A stretch of DNA of 64,000 bases from an uncultured Bacteroidales bacterium (lineage in GTDB: Bacteria; Bacteroidota; Bacteroidia; Bacteroidales; Paludibacteraceae), in contig CACWNR010000003.1 in the NCBI GenBank assembly GCA_902762355.1, forward strand, positions 1 to 64,000, in the 5' to 3' direction. Shown here piece by piece: positions 35,008-43,547 of this stretch; position 1 is the first letter of the stretch, and the number at the start of each line of letters is the position of its first letter. The notes under the pieces are model-generated. The model did not search any database and was not told where the DNA came from. It worked only from the letters and a program-made list of their open reading frames with translations. The position numbers were made by a program, and so were the translations under genes.

Positions 35008-35039
35008 CAAAAGTACTGCTTTTTTTTGATATGACCAAA
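35008..35039 (-). promoter_or_regulatory. Promoter of tRNA-Asp/tRNA-Arg
   Basis: Minus-strand -33 TTTG (35039-35036), 20 nt with an A-tract, -7 TACTTTTG (35015-35008), then CACCCGCTTTTGAAAAAA as at tRNA-Lys. Confidence 0.85.
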
Positions 35040-35072
35040 TTTTTTTGAAAAAAAATGCAAAAAAAGTGCATT

Positions 35073-35822
35073 TTAGTCATTATGCACCGCCTTATGGGCT
35101 GCTTTTTGCACTATTTTGCGTTGTTGACAAGTCATTTGTGCATTCTTGTACCGATTGCATCGAACGTCTTTCCCTGTAAGTATTTCGTACCATACACAGG
35201 CCGCCGTATAACGTCCGTAGCTATAATTCAGATGGTATCCGTCTCTGCATAAGGTATCCCCTAACTTCGTTTGACGTGCCAACTGAATGGCTTTGCCGCA
35301 AGGGATCACCGGCAGATTTTTCGGCGTACAAGCGACTATACTGTCCCACATCTGAGCTTGGTTGTTATGGTACCTCGGATAAGCTGGATGTTTGGCGTCC
35401 CGGCTATACGCCCAAGTCTGCATCCAATACACACACGCGCGCGGCTGATACGCGCGTACGCTATCTATTAATAAGGAGAGCCAGGGTTCATACGAACTGC
35501 GTATACCGCTGTCATGGCTTGCCTGCTGAAGGGAGATAAAATCATACGCGCCGTCTTGGAGTGCCTGACGCAAACTGATTGTATCTTTCACTACACGCGG
35601 GCACGCATTGGTGCACACGCGATGCGAATAAGCAGCGGTGTCCTTGAATAGGAACATAGCGTGCTGTTCGAGCGAACAACCGCCATAGTAGAGGTTATGA
35701 ATCTCCACCTGCACGTTCTTCGCGTCGCAGAGCGGCACGAGTTCCTGTTCGACGGCGTCCCACGAGAACGAGTTTCCGATACACAGGACACGAATGACTA
35801 ATATAATACTAATGAGCTTCAA
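35073..35822 (-). CDS. DUF4886 SGNH-hydrolase-like protein
   Basis: 249 residues with a short hydrophobic N-terminus. LCIGNSFSWDAVEQEL has the GNS(S) nucleophile block of SGNH hydrolases, FISLQQASHDSG and YWMQTWAYS are further family motifs, and DGYHLNYSYGRY supplies the catalytic Asp-His. It matches the DUF4886 family, probably an exported carbohydrate esterase. Its start overlaps the polA 3' end by 14 bp. Last gene of the long minus-strand run. Confidence 0.82.
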   Translation of the reverse strand: MKLISIILVIRVLCIGNSFSWDAVEQELVPLCDAKNVQVEIHNLYYGGCSLEQHAMFLFKDTAAYSHRVCTNACPRVVKDTISLRQALQDGAYDFISLQQASHDSGIRSSYEPWLSLLIDSVRAYQPRACVYWMQTWAYSRDAKHPAYPRYHNNQAQMWDSIVACTPKNLPVIPCGKAIQLARQTKLGDTLCRDGYHLNYSYGRYTAACVWYEILTGKDVRCNRYKNAQMTCQQRKIVQKAAHKAVHND

Positions 35823-38157
35823 GCCAATTTTCTCCTACTCCGCATTCGGCAATCAATGGGATTGACAGATGAACGGCATTCTGCATCTCATTCACCACGA
35901 TATCACGCACCTGCTCCACTTCGGCGGCGGGCACATTGAAATTGAGTTCGTCATGCACCTGCATGATCATTTGCGCTTTCAGTCCTTCTTCTTTGAGCCG
36001 ACGATGAATCGACACCATGGCCATCTTGATGATGTCTGCCGCCGTGCCTTGGATAGGTGCGTTAACTGCATTACGCTCCGCGAACGAACGCACGGTGGCA
36101 TTCTGCGAGTGGATATCGGGCAGGTAGCGCTTACGGCCGAAAAGTGTCTCGGCGTAGCCTTTCTGGCGTGCCAACTCTTTCTGGGACTCGATGTATTGAA
36201 TCACCCGCGGGAAAGCGGCAAAATAATCATCTATGAGTTGTTTGGCCTCCGTACGCGAGCAGTCGAGTTGTTGTGCCAGGCCAAAGGCGGAGATACCGTA
36301 TATGATGCCGAAATTAGCCGTTTTGGCCTTACGACGCTGGTCTTTGCTAATCTGCTCAATAGGCAGTCCGTATATACGCGCCGCGGTCGCTGCGTGAATG
36401 TCCTGGCCGGAACGGAAAGCGGCGAGCATATGTTCGTCTTGGGAGAAATGCGCCATGAGTCGCAGTTCAATCTGGCTGTAGTCGGCACTGAGGAACAGGC
36501 AACCCTCGTCGGGTATGACTGCCTCGCGGATGAAACGTCCGCGTTCCGAACGGATAGGCAGGTTCTGTAAGTTCGGGTTACTACTGCTGAGTCGCCCTGT
36601 AGCCGTGACAGTCTGGTTGTAAGTCGTATGGATCTTCCCGTCCGCAGCAATATAACTCGGCAACGTCGCGATGTACGTAGAGATCAGTTTTTTCAGTTCG
36701 CGGTAGTCCAAGATAAGGCCTACTATCTCATGCTTCTCTTTGAGCGCCACCAATACCTCTTCGGAGGTGGAGTACTGACCGGTCTTCGATTTCTTCGCCT
36801 TCGCATCCAAATGCAGTTTTTCGAACAACAGTTCACCCACTTGCCGCGGGCTGTTGATATTGAACGGCTCGCCGGCCAAGGCATAGATACGCTGTTCCAG
36901 CGCGTTGAGTTCCTCCGTGAGGGCGGTCTCCGCTTGCTTGAGTTTGGCCACATCAATACGTACACCTGCCGCCTCCATCTCACGCAACACCGGCACTAAG
37001 GGCAACTCCACTTCGCTGTACAGGTTCCATAGATCGGCATCCGCCTTCAACGCCGCAAAATCCGGTTCTTTATAGGGGTTGAACGCCACCTCGGGATTAA
37101 GCAGATACTGACATAAGCGATTCTCGATCGTATCAAAAGTAGCCACAGATTCCTGACTATCGACTGGTTGTTCGTCGGGTGCGGCAAAGAGATCAAGTTG
37201 GGCAGGATCAGCAGGTTTGGATTTCTTCGGAGCACTAGGAGTACTAAGAGCACTAGGAGTCTGCTGGGGTATCTTGCGCAACAGGGTATTAAACTCCAGG
37301 TCGCGGTAGATAGCCGTCAAAGCCTCAATATTCGGTTCTTTCTTCGCGAGCAGCGCTTCATCCAGCGCAATAGGTACATCGGTACGGATAGTCGCCAGGA
37401 AACGAGAGAACTTGATCTCTTCGACCTGTGTCTCCACTTTCGTGCGTAGTGCTCCTTTGATCTCATCCGTGTGAGCGAGCATGTTATCGATTGAACCAAA
37501 CTGCTCTAACAACGCTATTGCTGTCTTCTCACCTACTCCTTTGCAGCCGGGTATATTATCAGACGCATCGCCCATCAATCCCAACAGATCGATGACTTGT
37601 TCCTTGCGTTGCAACCCGTATTTCTCGCATACTTCCTTGGGACCCATCAGTTCGAAACCTCCCGTATGCCGCGGGCGGTACATGAACACATGGTCGGAAA
37701 CGAGTTGACCATAATCCTTATCGGGCGTGGCCATATATACCTCATAGCCTGCCTGTTCGCCCTGTACGGAGAGTGTACCAATGACGTCATCTGCCTCAAA
37801 ACCGGGCACTTCCAGCACAGGTATATTCATCGCCTGGAGAATCTGCTTAATGACCGGAACGGCTTTGCGGATATCTTCCGGTGTCTCAGGACGTTGTGCC
37901 TTGTATTGGTCGTACGCCTCATGACGAAACGTACCTCCGGCAGGGTCAAAAGCCACTCCCAGATGCGTCGGGTTGATCTTACGAATCAAATCCTCCAAAG
38001 TCACGCAGAAACCGAAGATGGCAGAGGTATTCTCACCCTTACTATTCATGCGCGGCACGCGGATAAACGCATAGTACGCACGAAAAATCATAGCATACGC
38101 ATCAATAAGAAGTAGCTTTTTCTCTGCCACAAGGGCGCGATTAACTTCGTTTTTCAT
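35809..38157 (-). CDS. polA: DNA polymerase I, apparently without 3'-5' exonuclease domain
   Basis: 782 residues, versus about 900-950 for most Pol I. An N-terminal 5'-nuclease domain (about 10-290; VPGFEADDVIGTLS, ATPDKDYGQLV, GVGEKTAIALLEQFGS) is joined by a low-complexity linker (about 295-345) and a short remnant (CQYLLNPEVAFNPY) to the polymerase domain from about 380 (EVELPLVPVLREMEAAGV). The polymerase motifs are intact: SADYSQIELRLMAHFSQD, RRKAKTANFGIIYG and QVHDELNF. The 3'-5' exonuclease block of about 200 residues is not visible. A 9-bp repeat array codes part of the linker. It follows ung by one nt. Confidence 0.95.
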   Translation of the reverse strand: MKNEVNRALVAEKKLLLIDAYAMIFRAYYAFIRVPRMNSKGENTSAIFGFCVTLEDLIRKINPTHLGVAFDPAGGTFRHEAYDQYKAQRPETPEDIRKAVPVIKQILQAMNIPVLEVPGFEADDVIGTLSVQGEQAGYEVYMATPDKDYGQLVSDHVFMYRPRHTGGFELMGPKEVCEKYGLQRKEQVIDLLGLMGDASDNIPGCKGVGEKTAIALLEQFGSIDNMLAHTDEIKGALRTKVETQVEEIKFSRFLATIRTDVPIALDEALLAKKEPNIEALTAIYRDLEFNTLLRKIPQQTPSALSTPSAPKKSKPADPAQLDLFAAPDEQPVDSQESVATFDTIENRLCQYLLNPEVAFNPYKEPDFAALKADADLWNLYSEVELPLVPVLREMEAAGVRIDVAKLKQAETALTEELNALEQRIYALAGEPFNINSPRQVGELLFEKLHLDAKAKKSKTGQYSTSEEVLVALKEKHEIVGLILDYRELKKLISTYIATLPSYIAADGKIHTTYNQTVTATGRLSSSNPNLQNLPIRSERGRFIREAVIPDEGCLFLSADYSQIELRLMAHFSQDEHMLAAFRSGQDIHAATAARIYGLPIEQISKDQRRKAKTANFGIIYGISAFGLAQQLDCSRTEAKQLIDDYFAAFPRVIQYIESQKELARQKGYAETLFGRKRYLPDIHSQNATVRSFAERNAVNAPIQGTAADIIKMAMVSIHRRLKEEGLKAQMIMQVHDELNFNVPAAEVEQVRDIVVNEMQNAVHLSIPLIAECGVGENWLEAH
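37231..37260 (-). repeat. 9-bp array in the polA linker
   Basis: Three 9-bp units plus a partial on the plus strand: AGCACTAGG, AGTACTAAG, AGCACTAGG, AGT. On the minus strand it encodes TPSALSTPSAP. Confidence 0.85.
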
Positions 38158-38158
38158 A

Positions 38159-38824
38159 TCACCATTGTATAGGCTCTAAGCCGTTTTTTATCAAGTAGTT
38201 ATTCGCTGCACTGAAATGACCGCAGCCGTCAAATCCGCGATAGACAGACAGCGGAGATGGATGTGAGGTCTGGAGTACAAGGTGTTTGCGTCTATCGATA
38301 AACTGTCCCTTACGTTGCGCGTACGAGCCCCAGAGCATAAAAACCAAGTGCTCACGTTCTTGATTGAGTGCCGCGATGGCCGCATCGGTTAGTTCTTCCC
38401 ATCCTTTGCCCTGATGACTGCCGGCTTTATGGGCTTCGACGGTCAGTGTCGCATTGAGCAGTAACACCCCTTGCTCCGCCCAACGGCGCAGGTCGCCGCT
38501 CTGCGGAACAGGTGTCCCTAAGTCACGGTGGATCTCCTTGTATATATTCACGAGCGAAGGCGGGATCTGTACGCCCTCCGGTACGGAAAAACTAAGACCC
38601 ATCGCTTGTCCCGGTTCATGATACGGATCTTGACCGATGATGACCACACGTACCTTGTCAAACGGGCACGAGTCAAAGGCATTAAAAATCAGACCTGCCG
38701 GAGGAAAGCACCGACGGGTCTGATATTGTTGGCGCACATACGAGGTCAGGAGTTCGAAATACGGTTTGTCAAACTCCGTCTGCAAAACGCGCTGCCAAGA
38801 TGGGTCTATTCGTACATTCATCAA
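38159..38824 (-). CDS. ung: Uracil-DNA glycosylase
   Basis: Removes uracil from DNA in base excision repair. 221 residues, family 1: catalytic GQDPYHEPGQAMGLSFSV, LLLNATLTVE, VFMLWGSYAQ and the DNA-intercalation motif HPSPLSVYRGF. The ATG overlaps the queA stop by 4 nt, and the next start codon could be the second Met. Followed by polA, so a repair pair. Confidence 0.97.
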   Translation of the reverse strand: MMNVRIDPSWQRVLQTEFDKPYFELLTSYVRQQYQTRRCFPPAGLIFNAFDSCPFDKVRVVIIGQDPYHEPGQAMGLSFSVPEGVQIPPSLVNIYKEIHRDLGTPVPQSGDLRRWAEQGVLLLNATLTVEAHKAGSHQGKGWEELTDAAIAALNQEREHLVFMLWGSYAQRKGQFIDRRKHLVLQTSHPSPLSVYRGFDGCGHFSAANNYLIKNGLEPIQW

Positions 38825-39924
38825 TCGACAATTAACATCGCATCGCCATAATCTCCGAATCGGTATCCTTCTTCCACAGCCACTTCGTACGCATGCATCG
38901 TCTCTTCGTATCCTGCGAAAGCGGCCACCATCAGCATCTGACTCGATTGCGGCATATAGAAATTCACAAAGAAACTATTCGCAACCGAGAACCTATACGG
39001 CGGGAAGATGAATTTATTCGTCCATCCGTCATAAGCCTTCAGCATACCGTTCGTTCCTGCCACATGCTCCATGGCACGCATGATCTCCGTACCCACCGCA
39101 CAGATACGTCTCTGCTCCTCATGGGCTTTGTTCACCGCATTCACCATGGCCTCCGGAAGGATGATCTGCTCCGACTCCATCTTGTTCTTCGTCAAGTCCT
39201 CTACGTCGATCTCCTTGAAGATGCCCAACGAGATGTGGCTGGTCATGAAGGTGGTTTCGATGCCGTGAATCTCCATGCGTTTGAGCAGTTGTTTGGAGAA
39301 ATGCAGACCTGCCGCAGGGGCTGCTACTGCACCCACTTTATCCGCAAAAATAGTCTGATAACGCTCGCTATCCATCTCGCGTACAGGCTGATCATGGAAA
39401 ACCTCCATATATTTTTCCATCGTCTCTGCATCCATCGGACGCTTGATATACTTGGGCAGCGGGGCACTTCCGAGTGCATACAAACGCGGCACAAACTCCT
39501 CGTTGTCATAGTCTGTCAGGAAACGGAACGTACGACCACGGCTGGTCGTATTATCGATTACCTCCGCTACGATAGAGGGATCGTCCTCAAACGTGATCTT
39601 GTTACCGATACGGATCTTACGCGCCGGATCGACCAACACATCCCAATAACGTGTACGGTGGTTCAATTCGCGCAGCAAGAACACCTCAATCAGGGCGTTA
39701 GTTTTCTCTTTGTGTCCCCACAAACGCGCCGGGAAAACCTTCGTGTCATTGAACACAAACAGATCTCCTTCATCAAAATAACCCACCAAGTCCGAGATCA
39801 TCTTATGCTCTATCTCGCCGGTCTTGCGATGAACGACCATCAAACGGGCCTCGTCGCGATACGATGCAGGGTATTGGGCTATTAACTCCTCAGGCAGTCT
39901 AAACTTAAACTGACAGAGTCTCAT
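38821..39924 (-). CDS. queA: tRNA preQ1 ribosyltransferase-isomerase QueA
   Basis: Transfers and isomerises the ribosyl group of SAM to preQ1-modified tRNA in queuosine synthesis. From the ATG at 39924 (MRLCQFKFRLPEE) it has 367 residues. VFNDTKVFPARLWGHKE, AAPAAGLHFSK and the tail EAVEEGYRFGDYGDAMLI are conserved. A slightly longer N-terminus from 39942 is possible. It lies 32 nt after truB. Confidence 0.95.
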   Translation of the reverse strand: MRLCQFKFRLPEELIAQYPASYRDEARLMVVHRKTGEIEHKMISDLVGYFDEGDLFVFNDTKVFPARLWGHKEKTNALIEVFLLRELNHRTRYWDVLVDPARKIRIGNKITFEDDPSIVAEVIDNTTSRGRTFRFLTDYDNEEFVPRLYALGSAPLPKYIKRPMDAETMEKYMEVFHDQPVREMDSERYQTIFADKVGAVAAPAAGLHFSKQLLKRMEIHGIETTFMTSHISLGIFKEIDVEDLTKNKMESEQIILPEAMVNAVNKAHEEQRRICAVGTEIMRAMEHVAGTNGMLKAYDGWTNKFIFPPYRFSVANSFFVNFYMPQSSQMLMVAAFAGYEETMHAYEVAVEEGYRFGDYGDAMLIVD

Positions 39925-39956
39925 ATCATTGGATTTGTACATAGTCGAATGTATTC

Positions 39957-40679
39957 TTATCTCGTTTCACTCGAACGATTATTCACCGAGTAAATTTCCA
40001 GTTCGTCTAAAAATTGTTCTATTGTATAGCAGTCTTCCACTTTCGTCTCGCCGACTCTCGTGCGGCGGAGGGCAATCAAATGTGCCCCGGAGTTCAGTTT
40101 TTGTCCTATATCTCTTGCCAGCGCACGGATGTATGTTCCTTTGGAGCACACCACGCGGATGGTCAGTTGCATCGTGACTTCATCAAACGCCAACACCTCT
40201 ATCTCATCTATCACCAGCAGTTTGGGTTTGAGTTCGACCGACTCGCCTTTTCGCGCCAATTGATAAGCCCGCTTACCGTTGATCTGTACAGCGGAGAACA
40301 TCGGCGGCACTTGCCATTGTTCACCCTGAAAGAGCGGGATCGTCTTATCTATTAGTTCGCGCGTTATATGCGCTGTAGGATACGTAGCATCGATCTCTTT
40401 TTCCAAGTCATAACTCGGTGTGGTAGCCCCTAACTGCAAGGTTGCGATATACTCCTTCACATCGTATTGGAGTTGGTCTATCAACTTCGTTTTTTTACCC
40501 GTACAGATAATCACTACGCCGGTTGCTAACGGGTCTAAGGTGCCCGTGTGACCTACTTTCAGTTTTTTTGTTCCTAACTTCCGGCATAAGTTCCACCGAA
40601 CTTTTGCCACTAAATCAAACGACGTCCAATGCAGCGGTTTGTCAAACGCTAATATCTCTCCCGCTTCAAAATCCCACAT
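39957..40679 (-). CDS. truB: tRNA pseudouridine-55 synthase
   Basis: 240 residues from the ATG at 40679 (MWDFEAGEIL). Catalytic motif GHTGTLDPLATGVV with the Asp nucleophile, and QVPPMFSAVQINGKRAYQLARKG, are typical. The C-terminal RCSKGTYIRALARDIGQKL-type segment is present. It starts 1 nt after the uppP stop. Confidence 0.96.
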   Translation of the reverse strand: MWDFEAGEILAFDKPLHWTSFDLVAKVRWNLCRKLGTKKLKVGHTGTLDPLATGVVIICTGKKTKLIDQLQYDVKEYIATLQLGATTPSYDLEKEIDATYPTAHITRELIDKTIPLFQGEQWQVPPMFSAVQINGKRAYQLARKGESVELKPKLLVIDEIEVLAFDEVTMQLTIRVVCSKGTYIRALARDIGQKLNSGAHLIALRRTRVGETKVEDCYTIEQFLDELEIYSVNNRSSETR

Positions 40680-40680
40680 T

Positions 40681-41487
40681 TCAACAAACAGTTGCAATAA
40701 TCGTTATGGTTCCCACTACGGTGCAGTAGAGTGCAAACCATACCAAGCGTTGACGACGAACGATCTCTATCATGAAACGGCAAGCGAAACAACCGGTAAC
40801 AAATGCTGCTACGAAACCGATGATAGCCGGCATCAGTCCCAAATCGCTGACTAACTCGCCTTTCAGCAACTTAAGCAAATCCAGGAAAGCCTCGCCTAAG
40901 ATTGGTATGAGCACCATAAGGAAGGAGAACTGCGCTACACTCTCTTTCTTCACGCCACACAGCAGACCGGTAGCGATGGTTGTACCGGAGCGACTTAAGC
41001 CGGGCAGTACTGCACAAGCTTGTGCTATACCGATGATAAACGCATCCTTGTACGTTACCTCATGACCGGCATTCTGGCGTTTCTTCTGCAACCATTCACT
41101 CAAAGCCAGCAGCACCGCCGTGATCAACAGACAGATACCCACTAACAGCAAACCGTTACCGAAGAAAGCCTCTACTTGATCCTTGAAGAACATACCTACG
41201 ATGAACACCGGTATCATCGACACCAAGATCTTCGCCACATAGTCCTTCTCGTCATTCCATTGCAGGGTAGTGAACGTACCCTTGAACAACTGCGCCACCT
41301 CATGCCATAACACGACCAACGTCGATAATACGGTAGCAGCATGTACGATGATCGCAAAAGTCAAGTTCTCTTCTCCGCTCGTACCCAACAAAGCCTGTCC
41401 GATCTCCAAATGACCGGACGACGAAACAGGAAGAAACTCCGTTAGACCTTGAACAATGCCTAATATAAGCGCCTCTAACCAACTCAT
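40681..41487 (-). CDS. uppP: Undecaprenyl-diphosphatase (BacA/UppP)
   Basis: Recycles undecaprenyl-diphosphate to the monophosphate carrier for peptidoglycan and O-antigen. 268 residues, polytopic. Motifs [18 protein letters not shown] and [15 protein letters not shown] carry the active-site Glu, Ser and Arg. Overlaps the DUF3098 gene by 4 nt. Confidence 0.97.
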   Translation of the reverse strand: MSWLEALILGIVQGLTEFLPVSSSGHLEIGQALLGTSGEENLTFAIIVHAATVLSTLVVLWHEVAQLFKGTFTTLQWNDEKDYVAKILVSMIPVFIVGMFFKDQVEAFFGNGLLLVGICLLITAVLLALSEWLQKKRQNAGHEVTYKDAFIIGIAQACAVLPGLSRSGTTIATGLLCGVKKESVAQFSFLMVLIPILGEAFLDLLKLLKGELVSDLGLMPAIIGFVAAFVTGCFACRFMIEIVRRQRLVWFALYCTVVGTITIIATVC

Positions 41488-41699
41488 TTCTTCTTACCGC
41501 GGAACAAGATTGCGAAAAGCATGAACACGAATCCGAATAAGGCAATCATAGGCCCCACTGTAATACGGCGGAACGAGAAAATATCCGGATTATAGACCTC
41601 ACCGGACGGTTCACCTGCCATCAACGCGAAACCAATCACGATGATGACTACGGAAACGGCGATAAGGATGAGGTTGAGTTTTGGTAATGTATGTTTCAT
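41484..41699 (-). CDS. DUF3098 small membrane protein
   Basis: 71 residues, two TM helices ([19 protein letters not shown] and [18 protein letters not shown]) around a short periplasmic loop with [12 protein letters not shown]. It matches DUF3098, found between ftsX and uppP in Bacteroidota. Function unknown; the constant position suggests a role in cell-envelope or division processes. Confidence 0.88.
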   Translation of the reverse strand: MKHTLPKLNLILIAVSVVIIVIGFALMAGEPSGEVYNPDIFSFRRITVGPMIALFGFVFMLFAILFRGKKK

Positions 41700-41702
41700 A
41701 AT

Positions 41703-41730
41703 AGTATTCAGTTTTCTGCTTTCAGTTAGA
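41703..41730 (-). repeat. Heptamer array between ftsX and DUF3098
   Basis: Four 7-bp units on the plus strand: AGTATTC, AGTTTTC, TGCTTTC, AGTTAGA. Same unit family as at 15266-15300. The ftsX TAA stop (complement of 41726-41728) is in the last unit. Confidence 0.85.
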
Positions 41731-42586
41731 TTTCGTACAACGAGTTGTTATCCATGCGAATGTATTTGCCCGTAGCGATCAACGAAGCAAAAAGGGTAAT
41801 CAGCAAGCCCGATGCGAGTACTAATGCCGAAACGAATGTGATATTCTGCCATGTGAGCGGGAAAAGTAACACACCCATCTTGAAATCCACATAGTAAACC
41901 ACACCGCTCAGGATAGCCAACGCCACGATGGCGGATATGAATCCCATGACCATATTACGTCTTACAAACGGACGACGCGTCACCCAAGACGTAGCGCCCA
42001 CCAAGGTCATCGTGTTGATGATAAAACGCTTCGCGTATATCTGCAGACGAATCGTATTGACAATCAACACCAGCGACACCAACAACAGCGCCAACGCTAC
42101 CGCCAACAGAATCAGCGAGAAATCCTGCACATTACTGCTCATCAGATCCGCCAAATCACGGGGATAGAGCACCTCTGTCACGTAGGGCAAAGCCTCTAAC
42201 TGCGCTGCTATGACTGCCAGACTGTCCGGATCGCTGTACGCATCGGTAGGATGGATCTCATAACTGGCCGATAACGGATTATATCCCAAGAAAGCGCTTG
42301 GATCCTCGCCTAATGAGCGTATATGTTCCTCTAAGGCCTGCTGCGCAGAAATATAATTGTATCCGCTGCATTGGTTTCCGGAAGACAAGATCGTCTCCAG
42401 ACGCGCACATTGCGTACTATCCGCATCCGATGATAAAACAGCCGTCATCGTGATGTTCTCGCGCATGCGCGTAATAAGAGAATCGGCGGAGAGCAATACA
42501 ATGCCCTCCAACCCGATTAGACACAGCACCAGTGATACACTGATAGCCGCAGTCACATAGGAATTACGAAACCGATGTTTCCGCAT
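41726..42586 (-). CDS. ftsX: Cell division protein FtsX
   Basis: 286-residue permease partner of FtsE. Topology is one N-terminal TM (VTAAISVSLVLCLIGLEGIVLL), a large periplasmic loop (about 45-165), then three TM helices in the FtsX domain. With FtsE it regulates peptidoglycan hydrolases at division. Its ATG shares one base with the gldN stop (TAATG), joining the secretion and housekeeping gene blocks. Confidence 0.92.
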   Translation of the reverse strand: MRKHRFRNSYVTAAISVSLVLCLIGLEGIVLLSADSLITRMRENITMTAVLSSDADSTQCARLETILSSGNQCSGYNYISAQQALEEHIRSLGEDPSAFLGYNPLSASYEIHPTDAYSDPDSLAVIAAQLEALPYVTEVLYPRDLADLMSSNVQDFSLILLAVALALLLVSLVLIVNTIRLQIYAKRFIINTMTLVGATSWVTRRPFVRRNMVMGFISAIVALAILSGVVYYVDFKMGVLLFPLTWQNITFVSALVLASGLLITLFASLIATGKYIRMDNNSLYEI

Positions 42587-43536
42587 TAATACTCCCAGAG
42601 ATCTTGCTCGAAGTTAAGCAATTCCGTCGCAATACGCTCCTGCTCCTTACGAGTAGCCTCTACATCAGAGTGCGTATAATCAGGAATCCAACGGTTGTAC
42701 ATGTTGCCCTCACCTACGATGTAAGATGTGAACAGACGTTTCTGGAAGAACTCGTCAAACGTCACACGTTTTACTTCGTTGCGGTTAGGAATAGCATACT
42801 GCATAGCCAAATACGGACGCAACTGATCAAACGGAATCCAGAACATAATCGACTCACGCAACGAACCCATCACATTGGCACTATCACGTGTTATGATCTT
42901 GTCGGACTGCAACGGTGCTATACCCATAATCTTCGTATGCAGACGAGACGTGTGCTTGTCGAAGAATACCACCTCCTGAATCAGATATTTCAGCTGATTG
43001 CGAACAATCTTCTCAAACGGATAGAAGTGGAAGGACAACTCATCGGCAATACTATCATAGTGAACCAACATAGCGTCTGACTCGGTGATATTGTAGTGAG
43101 TCGGATCGTCTGAATAGTCCTCCAGAGGATCATCTGCCATGAACATCATCGGAATGGACATACGCGGAATAGGCTCCTGTTTGAAGTCCGGCTTAATCGT
43201 CTCCATGTTCTTCTCATAGATAGGCATACCGTCCACCACAGCGTCCGTAATCACCTTGAACAGGTTACGATAGTCCGCATCATCCGATTTTGTCGGGAAA
43301 TAGAGCTGGTAGTTCTGCTTGTAACGCATATCGATGATACGATACACATAGCGTGCCCAGATAACATCGTCTATACGGTGATCTACCATCACGATCGTGT
43401 CGTGGGCTTGAGAGAACTCCTCCGTCTGAATACGAGCGCTACCCATCTCGTCGAAGAACGAGATAACCTTATGCTGTGCTTGAGCGGTGATAACGCCCAT
43501 CATCAAGCATGCGATAATACTAATTTTCTTTATCAT
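42586..43536 (-). CDS. gldN: Type IX secretion/gliding protein GldN (PorN)
   Basis: 316-residue periplasmic protein with signal peptide (ending VITAQA). The sequence VDHRIDDVIWARYVYRIIDMR and ADYRNLFKVITDAV is typical of GldN/PorN, which forms the periplasmic ring with GldK. Twelfth nt after gldM. The order K-L-M-N is that of the conserved core operon. Confidence 0.93.
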   Translation of the reverse strand: MIKKISIIACLMMGVITAQAQHKVISFFDEMGSARIQTEEFSQAHDTIVMVDHRIDDVIWARYVYRIIDMRYKQNYQLYFPTKSDDADYRNLFKVITDAVVDGMPIYEKNMETIKPDFKQEPIPRMSIPMMFMADDPLEDYSDDPTHYNITESDAMLVHYDSIADELSFHFYPFEKIVRNQLKYLIQEVVFFDKHTSRLHTKIMGIAPLQSDKIITRDSANVMGSLRESIMFWIPFDQLRPYLAMQYAIPNRNEVKRVTFDEFFQKRLFTSYIVGEGNMYNRWIPDYTHSDVEATRKEQERIATELLNFEQDLWEY

Positions 43537-43547
43537 ATTCTTATCTA

